Assembly (NCBI GenBank): GCA_043742705.1
Contig: JAYTXY010000100.1
Coordinates: forward strand, 1 to 22,177
DNA: 22,177 nucleotides
Reading direction: 5' to 3'
Source of the DNA: JAPLDA01 sp043742705
GTDB lineage: Bacteria > Bacteroidota > Bacteroidia > AKYH767-A > 2013-40CM-41-45
Made by a program: the position numbers and the translations under genes. How positions within the stretch are numbered: the first letter of the stretch is position 1; each line of letters begins with the position of its first letter. Under the pieces are notes generated by a model, which was not told the origin of the DNA, made no database searches, and was given only the letters and a program-made list of their open reading frames with translations. Below, piece by piece: positions 6,694-14,034 of this stretch.

Positions 6694-7350
6694 ATGAATA
6701 AAAAATCTGCAAAGAGGATTCTCGCTGTGTTGGGGATCCTCTTTTTTCCTTCTTTATTCTGGCTGTTACTCACCACCGGAAAAAATAATTTCAAACCGCT
6801 TCCTTTTATCGGTCCTGTTGATGTGACTGAAAAGGGTGATACGATTCATCATGCCGTTCCTGCTTTCAGTTTTATTGACCAGGAAGGCAAAACGAAAACG
6901 GATAAAAATCTCGAAGGAAAAATTTACGTAGCAAACTTTTTCTTTGTTACCTGTCCGAGCATTTGTCCGAAGATGACGGATCAGTTGAAACGTGTTCAGG
7001 ACGCAAACAAAGGAAACGATGAATTGAAAATTCTTTCACACACCGTAAATCCCGAACAGGATTCTGTAAGTGTGTTGAAAGAGTATGCAATCAAACACGG
7101 TGCTGATAACAAACAATGGTGGTTTCTCACCGGGAACAAGGATTCAATCTATTCTATTGCAGCGACAGGATATTTCGTGCAGGCAGCACAAGGCAAAACA
7201 GCCAATGATTTTTTTCATTCCCAGGATTTGATTTTGGTTGACAAGGAAAAACACATTCGTGCCATTCGTGACGGACTCGATCCTGCTGATGTGGATACAT
7301 TGATTGATGAGATCAAATTGCTGCTGCATGAGTATGCGAAAAAAAAGTAG
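6694..7350 (+). CDS. SCO1/SenC family copper chaperone for cytochrome oxidase
   Basis: A 218-residue protein with one N-terminal membrane anchor (about residues 9-27) and a thioredoxin-like periplasmic domain. The copper-binding CxxxC is at residues 87-91 (TCPSICPKM), and the partner histidine is H175 in DFFHSQDLILVD, so the full metal site is present. SCO proteins deliver copper to, or reduce, the CuA site of oxidase subunit II. Gene order (subunit IV, then SCO, then DUF420) supports oxidase assembly. Start codon is four bases after the subunit IV stop. No signs of damage. Subunit II itself is not in this window. Confidence 0.93.
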   Translation: MNKKSAKRILAVLGILFFPSLFWLLLTTGKNNFKPLPFIGPVDVTEKGDTIHHAVPAFSFIDQEGKTKTDKNLEGKIYVANFFFVTCPSICPKMTDQLKRVQDANKGNDELKILSHTVNPEQDSVSVLKEYAIKHGADNKQWWFLTGNKDSIYSIAATGYFVQAAQGKTANDFFHSQDLILVDKEKHIRAIRDGLDPADVDTLIDEIKLLLHEYAKKK

Positions 7351-7396
7351 CTTCCTGAATCTCGTTTCTTAAAATCAACTTCGCATTATTTCTTTC

Positions 7397-7972
7397 ATGC
7401 AAACAAAATCCGAAAAATTTTATCTCCGCCTCATTTATGCTTTATCAACGGTCGTTCTTCTGCTTGTACTTTTTCTTTCACAGATTCAGCAATCGCAAAC
7501 AGTTCCGTCTTTTGTGAAATTTCTTCCCTTGTTGAACGCAGTTCTGAACGGAGCTACTTCAGTTCTTCTGGTGATTTCTTTTTATTTTATCCGGAAAAAG
7601 AAAGTTCACATTCACAAACGGTTGAATATTACAGCCGTCATTTTATCCATGGTTTTTCTTTTGTCCTATGTTACTTTCCATTCGTTCGGGTTAAAAACAT
7701 TTTATGGCGATGTAAATCATGACGGAATTGTGGATGCAATTGAAAAATCGAATGCCGGAATGCTTCGACCTGTTTATTTTTTTATACTTAGTTCGCACAT
7801 CATTCTGGCAGCTATTGTTTTACCCTTAGTTTTAATATCTTTGTACAGGGGTTTGACGAACCAGGTCAAACTGCACCGGAAAATTACTCGGTGGTCATTT
7901 CCTGTCTGGTTGTATGTCACCATTACTGGTGTCATTGTTTACCTGATGATTTCTCCATACTATAAATTCTGA
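7397..7972 (+). CDS. DUF420 membrane protein (CtaM-like oxidase assembly factor)
   Basis: A 191-residue membrane protein with about five hydrophobic helices (roughly 10-30, 37-60, 75-95, 122-147, 163-186). Conserved histidines near helix ends (KKKVHIHKRLNI, VTFHSFGLK, FFILSSHIILAAIVLPLVL, KLHRKITRWSFPVWLYV) match the DUF420 family. DUF420 includes CtaM/YozB, needed for maturation of caa3 oxidase in Bacillus, and the SCO neighbour fits such a role here; this is inference. An oddity is the loop at residues 105-116, D-V-N-H-D-G-I-V-D-A-I-E, which matches an EF-hand calcium loop at positions 1, 3, 5, 6, 9 and 12. It lies between helices 3 and 4 and probably faces the periplasm. Confidence 0.85.
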   Translation: MQTKSEKFYLRLIYALSTVVLLLVLFLSQIQQSQTVPSFVKFLPLLNAVLNGATSVLLVISFYFIRKKKVHIHKRLNITAVILSMVFLLSYVTFHSFGLKTFYGDVNHDGIVDAIEKSNAGMLRPVYFFILSSHIILAAIVLPLVLISLYRGLTNQVKLHRKITRWSFPVWLYVTITGVIVYLMISPYYKF

Positions 7973-7976
7973 AACC

Positions 7977-8213
7977 ATGTTAAAGAAGCAGGTTGTATTG
8001 ATTTTTACGTTACTGATGCTCGCTGCATCGTTCAACAAAGCGGAAGCGCAATGCGCGATGTGTAAACGCACTGCTGAAACTGACATAGAGTCAAAACACA
8101 AGCAGTCAGCCGGAAGAAGTCTCAACAACGGAATACTTTACCTGATGTCCATTCCTTATTTGCTTGGTGCAGTTGGTGTGTTTGCATGGTATAAGAACAA
8201 GAAGAAAGGATAA
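7977..8213 (+). CDS. small secreted-type membrane protein with CxxC
   Basis: A 78-residue protein with a clear signal peptide (MLKKQ followed by a hydrophobic core, likely cut near residues 24/25 after AEA). The mature part starts with QCAMCK, giving a CxxC at residues 26 and 29, then a polar stretch with a lysine-rich segment. One C-terminal membrane helix (about 53-73) ends in KNKKKG. It starts four bases after the DUF420 stop and ends the oxidase assembly run. The CxxC at the outer face of the membrane, next to SCO, suggests a redox or metal role in oxidase assembly, but this is inference. I do not recognise a named family. Confidence 0.75.
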   Translation: MLKKQVVLIFTLLMLAASFNKAEAQCAMCKRTAETDIESKHKQSAGRSLNNGILYLMSIPYLLGAVGVFAWYKNKKKG

Positions 8214-8227
8214 TTGATCAGAGAACG

Positions 8228-9280
8228 ATGGAGTTGTATAATAAATACGATAAGAAAATTCTGAAAAAGAAGTTGCTCGAAGAAGATCTCAGGCGGACTA
8301 CACTTTCATTCTATCGTTATGTGATTTTAAAAGACGTGAACGGTTTGCGTGATGAGTTGTATAAGCAACTTGACGAGCTGAAGGTGTTTGGCAGAATCTA
8401 CCTTGCGCATGAAGGAGTCAACGCGCAGGTTTCTGTTCCTGAATCCAATTGGGAGAAATTTATTTCATTGTTGAATTCATACGAACAGTTCAGGAATGTC
8501 GATTTAAAAATTGCTGTGGAAGATGATGGCAAATCTTTTTACAAATTGATTGTTCGCATACGAGGTAAGATTGTCTCTGACGGACTGAAGGACGATGCTT
8601 TTGATGTAACGAATGTTGGTCACCATTTATCAGCAAAAGAATTCAATGAAGCAATGGAACATCCTGACACGATTGTCGTGGATATGCGCAATCATTATGA
8701 AAGCGAAGTAGGAAATTTTACCGGAGCTTTTCTTCCTGATGCAGATACATTCAGGCAGGAGTTGCCAATGGTCGTTGATTTTCTGAAAGACAAAAAAGGT
8801 AAAAAGATTTTATTGTATTGTACCGGAGGAATTCGTTGTGAAAAGGCCAGCGCGTATTTAAAGCATGAAGGATTTGAAGACGTAAACCAGTTGAATGGCG
8901 GCATCATTCATTATGCAAGACAAGTGAAGGCGGAAGGATTGGAGTCAAAATTCATCGGCAAAAATTTCGTGTTCGATGAACGGATGGGAGAACGGATTAC
9001 CGAAGATATCATCAGCACATGTCATCAATGCGGAAAAGCATCCGATCATCATGTGAACTGCGCCAACGATGATTGTCATTTACTTTTTATTCAGTGTGAA
9101 GACTGCGCTGAAAAAATGAAAGGCTGTTGCACGCCGGAGTGCAAATCAATTTTTGAACTACCGCTTGAAGAGCAAATTAAATTGCGAAAGGGAAAAGTTA
9201 AACACAACGCTCATTCGGTTTACAAAAGCAGGTTGAGGCCAAACCTTAAAAAGTTGTTAAAAAGTACAACGGGTATTTAA
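8228..9280 (+). CDS. trhO: tRNA uridine(34) hydroxylase, rhodanese family (TrhO/YceA)
   Basis: A 350-residue cytoplasmic protein that in E. coli hydroxylates uridine 34 of tRNA, the first step toward 5-alkoxyuridine modification. An N-terminal ferredoxin-like acylphosphatase-type domain contains RIYLAHEGVNAQVSVP (about residues 56-71). The rhodanese domain contains DMRNHYESEVGNFTGA and the active loop CTGGIRCEKA, with the catalytic cysteine at residue 198. The C-terminal region is Cys/His-rich (CHQCGK, CANDDCH, FIQCEDC, GCCTPEC), likely a zinc-binding tail as in YceA homologues. The length fits the family. It is co-directional with the oxidase genes, 14 bases after the previous stop, but its function is unrelated. 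No clear terminator follows it. Confidence 0.92.
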   Translation: MELYNKYDKKILKKKLLEEDLRRTTLSFYRYVILKDVNGLRDELYKQLDELKVFGRIYLAHEGVNAQVSVPESNWEKFISLLNSYEQFRNVDLKIAVEDDGKSFYKLIVRIRGKIVSDGLKDDAFDVTNVGHHLSAKEFNEAMEHPDTIVVDMRNHYESEVGNFTGAFLPDADTFRQELPMVVDFLKDKKGKKILLYCTGGIRCEKASAYLKHEGFEDVNQLNGGIIHYARQVKAEGLESKFIGKNFVFDERMGERITEDIISTCHQCGKASDHHVNCANDDCHLLFIQCEDCAEKMKGCCTPECKSIFELPLEEQIKLRKGKVKHNAHSVYKSRLRPNLKKLLKSTTGI

Positions 9281-9348
9281 AAGTTTGTAAATTTACGAAC
9301 CTCGTACAAGTCATTTATATTTATTACTAAATCAAAAAACTGTAACTT

Positions 9349-11490
9349 ATGGTAAGAAGGCTACATCGTAAAATTTTATTCCTGGTAACCATTATTTTGG
9401 TTACCGCATTTGCATCGCAGGCACAAAACAGAATTCGCAATGTGAAAGATGCGCGCAACTCGGAGCAACTAAAACGTGCTGCTGAATCTAATCGGTTGCG
9501 AAAAGCCGCTACCTTGACAGGTCGCAGCATTTCACCAAACCATATTCAGGTGGCACCTATAAATGACGATTGTGCAAATGCTATCCTGTTAACCGAAGAG
9601 GCATCGTGCACTCCGACTACCGGAGATGTAGCAGAAGCTACTGAGTCAATGCCTGCTGATGCCTGTGGCGGAGTTACAAGTACAAATGGCTATGATGTAT
9701 GGTTTAGTTTTGTTGCGGTTACAGCGAATCCATACATTCGGGTTGTCGGATCGTCTTCTTTTGATCCGGTTATCTTTTTACTTGATGGCTGTGGCGGATC
9801 AATTTTGGATTGTGGAGACAATACTGCCAGCGGAGGAGCAGAGTTGATCACTTCTACAGGCCTTACTCCGGGTAATACGTATTACATCCGCGTATATGAT
9901 TATGGAAGCGCATTGCCAATCACTACGACTTTTGATATTTGTGTGACTGGTGCACCTGCTCCTCCCGCGAATGATGAGTGTGGTGACGCAATTGTGTTAA
10001 CGGAGAGCGCAACCTGCACTTCAACGGCCGGAGATTTGACCGGAGCTACGGAATCAATGGCGCCGGATGCTTGCAATGGATTTACCAGTTCTGCAGGTGA
10101 GGATGTATGGTATAGTTTTGACGCGGTAACTGCTAATCCATATATTTCAGTTACTGCATCCCCACTTATGGATGCCGTTGTATTTTTATTTGACGGATGT
10201 GGAGGAACTCTTCTTTCATGCTCAGATTTATTCGGTGAAGGAGGTACTGAAACCATCAAGGCTTCAGGACTTACCATTGGTCAGACCTATTACATCCGGG
10301 TTTACAATTACGGAGGGACTGTAAGTACTGATGCGACTTTTGATATTTGTGTTTTCACTGCGCCTGCTGCTCCTGCAAATGATGATTGCGCGAATGCTAT
10401 GGCATTGACCGAAGATGCTACCTGCAATCCAACTGCAGCAGATGCTACCGGAGCTACTGAATCTATGCCAGCTGACATCTGCAGCGCAGCTACTATAAGC
10501 CCGGTTGGTGAGGATGTGTGGTTCAGCTTTTTGGCTACCACCGCGAATCCGATTATTACAACTACAGGTATCGGAGATTTTGATCCTGTTGTATTTTTAT
10601 TGGATGCTTGCGTAGGCTCTGTCCTTGCTTGCGCTGATAATACTTTTAATGGTGGAACTGAAGTCATTCAGTCTTCGGGACTCACTATTGGAAACACCTA
10701 TTACATTCGAGTTTATTCATGGGGAGGTACTTTATTGTCTGATCCAACGTTTGATATTTGTGTTTTTGAAGCTCCTCTGGTACCTCCAAATGATTCGATG
10801 TGTGGAGCGATAGACCTCACACTTGATGGTACGGCTGAAGCAGCAAATACGATTGATGCTCTTTCTACAGACGCAGATGACGCCACGGCAGTAACCTTAG
10901 GATATACTTGCTTCACCCCTAATAACACACTTTGGTATTCGTACACTGCAGCCACTGCAGACAGCTTTTATGTTATGAGTGTGGCAGATCAAGGCTTTGA
11001 AGCTTGGGTTGGTGTTTTCTCCAGTGATGATGCCGGAGCACCTTGCGAGGGAAACCTTACCTATGAAGATTGCTTTGGTGGAGGGTTTTCGGGCGGAACT
11101 CCTGATACCGCTTACATAGGCATTCTTCCTGCGGCTGCAGGTACTACCTATTTATTTATGATGGATGGAGTAGCTGGTTCGACCGGACCATTTTCAATAT
11201 CTGTTATCTCTCCTTTTATCCAGGTTGGAGTAGGAGAGGTGAAGAAATCTTCTCAACCTTCAGTCTATCCTAATCCGACTTCGGGAATACTGAATGTTGA
11301 CCTGGGAACTTTCTCAAAGAAATCAACAATCAGGGTGTATGATTTACCGGGTAATCTTTTGAAAGAAGAGATTAGTCAGAATACCCTAAGAACACAACTT
11401 GATGTTTCAAACCTTTCAAATGGAATTTATTTTGTCAAGATTGAAAATGAGAACGGACAAACAGTTAGAAAAATCAACTTGAACAAATAA
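9349..11490 (+). CDS. T9SS-secreted multi-repeat surface protein
   Basis: A 713-residue exported protein. Residues 1-26 are a signal peptide (basic RRLHRK, hydrophobic core, SQAQ end). Residues 27-71 are charged and low-complexity. Three tandem modules start at residues 72, 208 and 344; their DNA starts (9562, 9970, 10378) are exactly 408 bases apart. Each module has NDDCANA or NDECGDA, then ATESM, DVWFSF, a VFLLDGCGGS-like core, GLTxGNTYYIRVY and FDICV. A fourth, diverged module starts near residue 481. The C-terminus, about residues 638-713 (VYPNPTSGIL to KINLNK), is a type A T9SS sorting domain. The modules resemble PPC-like beta-sandwich domains; adhesion or matrix function is inference. 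No enzymatic residues seen. A paralog follows at 11654. Confidence 0.88.
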   Translation: MVRRLHRKILFLVTIILVTAFASQAQNRIRNVKDARNSEQLKRAAESNRLRKAATLTGRSISPNHIQVAPINDDCANAILLTEEASCTPTTGDVAEATESMPADACGGVTSTNGYDVWFSFVAVTANPYIRVVGSSSFDPVIFLLDGCGGSILDCGDNTASGGAELITSTGLTPGNTYYIRVYDYGSALPITTTFDICVTGAPAPPANDECGDAIVLTESATCTSTAGDLTGATESMAPDACNGFTSSAGEDVWYSFDAVTANPYISVTASPLMDAVVFLFDGCGGTLLSCSDLFGEGGTETIKASGLTIGQTYYIRVYNYGGTVSTDATFDICVFTAPAAPANDDCANAMALTEDATCNPTAADATGATESMPADICSAATISPVGEDVWFSFLATTANPIITTTGIGDFDPVVFLLDACVGSVLACADNTFNGGTEVIQSSGLTIGNTYYIRVYSWGGTLLSDPTFDICVFEAPLVPPNDSMCGAIDLTLDGTAEAANTIDALSTDADDATAVTLGYTCFTPNNTLWYSYTAATADSFYVMSVADQGFEAWVGVFSSDDAGAPCEGNLTYEDCFGGGFSGGTPDTAYIGILPAAAGTTYLFMMDGVAGSTGPFSISVISPFIQVGVGEVKKSSQPSVYPNPTSGILNVDLGTFSKKSTIRVYDLPGNLLKEEISQNTLRTQLDVSNLSNGIYFVKIENENGQTVRKINLNK

Positions 11491-11510
11491 TCATTGACTT
11501 AATTTTAGGA

Positions 11511-11543
11511 AAGGCTTCCTCTGCAATGAGGAAGCCTTTTTAT
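11511..11543 (+). terminator. intrinsic terminator of the first T9SS gene
   Basis: An 11-bp perfect stem (11511-11521 with 11528-11538, AAGGCTTCCTC / GAGGAAGCCTT) closes a TGCAAT loop, followed by a T-run. It lies 20 bases after the stop. The stem and loop recur almost unchanged after the paralogous gene at 13729. Confidence 0.9.
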
Positions 11544-11574
11544 TTTTTATAAAAATTCAAACGGCAAGAATTTA

Positions 11575-11604
11575 TTTTGAAATAATCTACTATCTTTACT
11601 TTCG
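11575..11604 (+). promoter_or_regulatory. possible promoter of the second T9SS gene
   Basis: TTTTG (11575-11579), a 17-base spacer, then TACTTTCG (11597-11604), one base off TAnnTTTG. An overlapping alternative -7, TATCTTTA (11591-11598), has poorer spacing. The preceding terminator implies that a promoter must exist in this gap. Confidence 0.35.
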
Positions 11605-11653
11605 AAAACAAACAACTTTCCTATATTCTACTAATCAATTAAAATGAAAAAAA

Positions 11654-13705
11654 ATGAAAAAACAATTACTAAGATTAATATTTGCATTTAGCCTTCTTGG
11701 TCTTGCAAATATCTCGAATGCTGCAGTCTTACTATCTGAAGATTTTACTCCCGGTTCGATGCCTGCCGGATGGTCCCAGGATAGCGCAGGAGTTGCACCT
11801 TTCTGGCCATGGACTTTTAATAATCCAGGCGCAAGGGTTTTCAGCGGCTCTGGTTTTGACACCCACTTTGTTATTTTCGACAGTGATCATGATGGTAGCG
11901 GTAATTCCCAAAATGCCTATTTGAATCTTCCGTCTGTTGGTGCTTCTTCGGCGACCAATGTATACCTGATGATGGATCAGCATTTTCGTGCCTATACAAA
12001 CGGTTATCATCAGATTGAAGTAAGTATTGACGGTGGAACAAACTGGGTTCATTTGCTGACCGATTCGAATACAACAATCGGAAGTACAGTAGCACCTTGG
12101 ATCACCACTCATACTGCGTATGATATTACTTCAATTGCTGCTGGTCAATCAGATGTTCGGGTACGATTTCATTATTCCGGAACGTTTGCATGGTGGTGGG
12201 CAATCGACAACGTTTCTATTGAGACAACACTCCCAGCTCCTCCAGCGAATGATGATTGCGCCAATGCAATCCCTTTAACGATTGGCTCGACTTGTTCTCC
12301 GACTTCATTTTCAATGGGAACTGCTACTAATTCCGGTGGTGCGGGATGCAGCAGTGCTGTTTCTGACGATGATGTTTGGTTTTCTTTTGTGGCAAATGCT
12401 TCGACATGTATAGTAAAGTTGACTTCTGCCAGTTTCAGTCATACAATCGAAGTCTTTGACGGATGCGGAGGAAGTTCCATTCAGTGCATCAGCCCGGGAA
12501 CAGCAAGTATTTACTCATTGATTTCCGGTTTGACTTCGGGAAACACGTATTACCTTGCCGTATACACGACAGCCGCTGGAATAAGTGATGTTGCTCCAAT
12601 TAGCATTTGCCTTACGTCTGCACCTCCTCAACCGGCCAATGATGATTGTGCAAATGCTACTTCACTAAGTGTAAATGCAAGTTGTGTTACTACCGCAGGT
12701 ACACTAGCAGGAGCGACCAACAGTGGTGTTACACCATGTGCAGGTACTTCAGATGATGATGTATGGTATTCTTTTGTTGCAAATGATACGATTATATCTG
12801 TAACTGTAAATGGGCATGGTCAAAATAATCCTGTTGTTCAGCTTTTTGATGCTTGCGGAGGTACCAGTTTAAAGTGTGTAAATACTTTGACAGGAAATAC
12901 CGAGACAGGATTGTTCAGAACCCTTACAATTGGTAACACTTATTATTTCAGAGTATATAGTTTGGCGGCTACTTTGATTGACACTTCGGATTTCACAGTG
13001 TGTCTCGTGAATGTTGTAATCCCTGTGAATGATGATTGCGCAAACGCTTTGGAGATTGTTCCGGTTGCGAATGAAGATGCCTGTGATTTGAGTACGTTGG
13101 CAAGAACTGACCTATCAACGGCATCAACTCCTGTTCCGACTTGTTCTTCATCAAATTATTATGATGACGTGTGGTATTATTTTGTAGCCACTAGTTCAAC
13201 AATGACGATCAGTGCCTTCAATGTATCACCTGGTGTTATTACTGCAGGTGGAATCGGGTATATTCTATATGACGGTTCTTGTGGAGGAGCACAAATGTTT
13301 TGCCTGAACCCTGCAACAAATGCGCGCACTGCCTTTACAGGTTTGACGATTGGCAATGCATATTACTTCAGAACATTTACTGCATCAAGTTTGACTGAGG
13401 GAAATTGGAATCTTTGTCTGTTTGATGGATTGTTTACCGGAGTTCACGAAACAGCAACGAAGTCAAATAACCTTCATGTGTATCCAGTTCCAACTACAGG
13501 AAAGCTGGAAGTATCTCTTTCTGATAAATCAGCTAAATCAATCGTTAGAGTATTCGACATGATTGGCAACCTGATGCAGGAAGAAATCGTTCAAAATGCT
13601 GCAAAGACAACTCTTGATCTTTCTTCTTTATCGAATGGAATTTACTTCGTGAAAGTTGAAAACGAAAAAGGAACCAATACTCAGAAAATTATTTTGAGTA
13701 AGTAA
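11654..13705 (+). CDS. T9SS-secreted repeat protein with N-terminal MAM/choice-of-anchor-J-like domain
   Basis: A 683-residue exported protein, paralogous to the upstream gene. The signal peptide is residues 1-23 (KKQLLRL, hydrophobic core, SNA). Residues 24-190 form a lectin/MAM-like domain: LLSEDFTPGSMPAGW near its start, EVSIDGGTNWVHL in the middle and WWWAIDNVSIET at its end, the pattern of cleaved-adhesin or choice-of-anchor-J domains. Three repeats start at residues 199, 329 and 459, each with NDDCANA, D-DVW-SF and GNTYYF-like marks; their DNA starts (12248, 12638, 13028) are exactly 390 bases apart. The last about 75 residues are a type A T9SS sorting domain (VYPVPTTGKL). An earlier ATG at 11644 is out of frame, so 11654 is the start. 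A ligand-binding or adhesive surface role is inferred. Confidence 0.88.
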   Translation: MKKQLLRLIFAFSLLGLANISNAAVLLSEDFTPGSMPAGWSQDSAGVAPFWPWTFNNPGARVFSGSGFDTHFVIFDSDHDGSGNSQNAYLNLPSVGASSATNVYLMMDQHFRAYTNGYHQIEVSIDGGTNWVHLLTDSNTTIGSTVAPWITTHTAYDITSIAAGQSDVRVRFHYSGTFAWWWAIDNVSIETTLPAPPANDDCANAIPLTIGSTCSPTSFSMGTATNSGGAGCSSAVSDDDVWFSFVANASTCIVKLTSASFSHTIEVFDGCGGSSIQCISPGTASIYSLISGLTSGNTYYLAVYTTAAGISDVAPISICLTSAPPQPANDDCANATSLSVNASCVTTAGTLAGATNSGVTPCAGTSDDDVWYSFVANDTIISVTVNGHGQNNPVVQLFDACGGTSLKCVNTLTGNTETGLFRTLTIGNTYYFRVYSLAATLIDTSDFTVCLVNVVIPVNDDCANALEIVPVANEDACDLSTLARTDLSTASTPVPTCSSSNYYDDVWYYFVATSSTMTISAFNVSPGVITAGGIGYILYDGSCGGAQMFCLNPATNARTAFTGLTIGNAYYFRTFTASSLTEGNWNLCLFDGLFTGVHETATKSNNLHVYPVPTTGKLEVSLSDKSAKSIVRVFDMIGNLMQEEIVQNAAKTTLDLSSLSNGIYFVKVENEKGTNTQKIILSK

Positions 13706-13727
13706 TCGTGTAATTAATTTAATAGCT

Positions 13728-13759
13728 AAAAGCTTCCTCAGCAATGAGGGAGCTTTTTT
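13728..13759 (+). terminator. intrinsic terminator of the second T9SS gene
   Basis: AAAGCTTCCTC (13729-13739) pairs with GAGGGAGCTTT (13746-13756) with one G-U pair, around an AGCAAT loop, and is followed by a T-run. It is nearly the same element as at 11511-11543. Its T-run leads straight into the metH promoter. Confidence 0.88.
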
Positions 13760-13762
13760 GTT

Positions 13763-13795
13763 TTTGGAGCGGATGTAATTTATTTTCTATATTTG
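13763..13795 (+). promoter_or_regulatory. promoter of the metH riboswitch transcript
   Basis: TTTG (13763-13766), a 21-base spacer, then TATATTTG (13788-13795), a full match to the Bacteroidota pattern. The predicted start near 13801 leaves about 33 bases before the riboswitch P1 helix. Confidence 0.7.
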
Positions 13796-13813
13796 CCGAA
13801 CGTTCTTTAATAA

Positions 13814-13829
13814 TTCCGCCTCGGCGGAA
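13814..13829. repeat. 7-bp mini-hairpin TTCCGCC-TC-GGCGGAA
   Basis: A perfect 7-bp inverted repeat with a two-base centre sits just before the riboswitch. A close relative, TCCGCC-TT-GGCGGA, lies inside metH at 14378-14391. Confidence 0.6.
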
Positions 13830-13833
13830 GATG

Positions 13834-13953
13834 CTTATCAAGAAAGGTGGAGGGACTGAGCCCTGCGAAACCTTAGCAACCATTTCCACGCTCTGCGTGG
13901 GAGGAAGGTGCTAATTCCAGCTTCCGGTATGATTCATACCGGAGATAGATAAG
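13834..13953 (+). promoter_or_regulatory. SAM-I (S-box) riboswitch aptamer
   Basis: The conserved SAM-I segments appear in order: AGAAAGGTGGAGGGACTG near 13841, GCGAAACCTTAGCAACC near 13865, GGTGCTAATTCCAGC near 13908 and a GATAAG close. P1 is CTTATC (13834-13839) with GATAAG (13948-13953). P3 is CCACGC / GCGTGG around TCT. P4 is TCCGGTATG / CATACCGGA around ATT (13923-13943). It binds S-adenosylmethionine and controls the downstream metH, which makes the SAM precursor methionine; high SAM should stop transcription at the 13981 terminator. Confidence 0.95.
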
Positions 13954-14018
13954 TCAGACTAGATTTTAAAAACATTGTATAAAATCTCTTCGGGCTTATG
14001 CCGGAGAGATTTTTTTTT
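13949..14018 (+). terminator. riboswitch expression platform: terminator and antiterminator
   Basis: Terminator: AAAATCTCTTCGG (13981-13993) pairs with CCGGAGAGATTTT (14001-14013; one G-U) and is followed by eight T. Competing antiterminator: AGATTTTA (13961-13968) pairs exactly with TAAAATCT (13980-13987), and ATAAG from the 3' strand of P1 (13949-13953) pairs with CTTAT (13995-13999). Forming the antiterminator therefore breaks both P1 and the terminator, a standard SAM-off transcription switch. Confidence 0.85.
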
Positions 14019-14034
14019 GAGACCATGTGAGACT

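Noticed and set aside
9287..9296. Palindrome GTAAATTTAC after trhO as a terminator or operator
   Set aside because: No loop or T-run; a 10-base AT palindrome is expected by chance in such DNA.
9284..9323. Promoter for the first T9SS gene (TTTG at 9284, TATATTTA at 9316)
   Set aside because: Spacing of 28 bases is too long and no better pair was found; a promoter likely exists but I cannot place it.
9900..10955. Three minus-strand frames opposite the T9SS repeats
   Set aside because: They recur once per repeat unit, as expected from shadows of repeated coding DNA.
13975..14034. Upstream in-frame TTG start for metH adding 20 residues
   Set aside because: It lies next to the riboswitch terminator arm and encodes a sequence not typical of MetH; ATG at 14035 gives the family-like MSDIKKELEKRILIIDGAMGT start.
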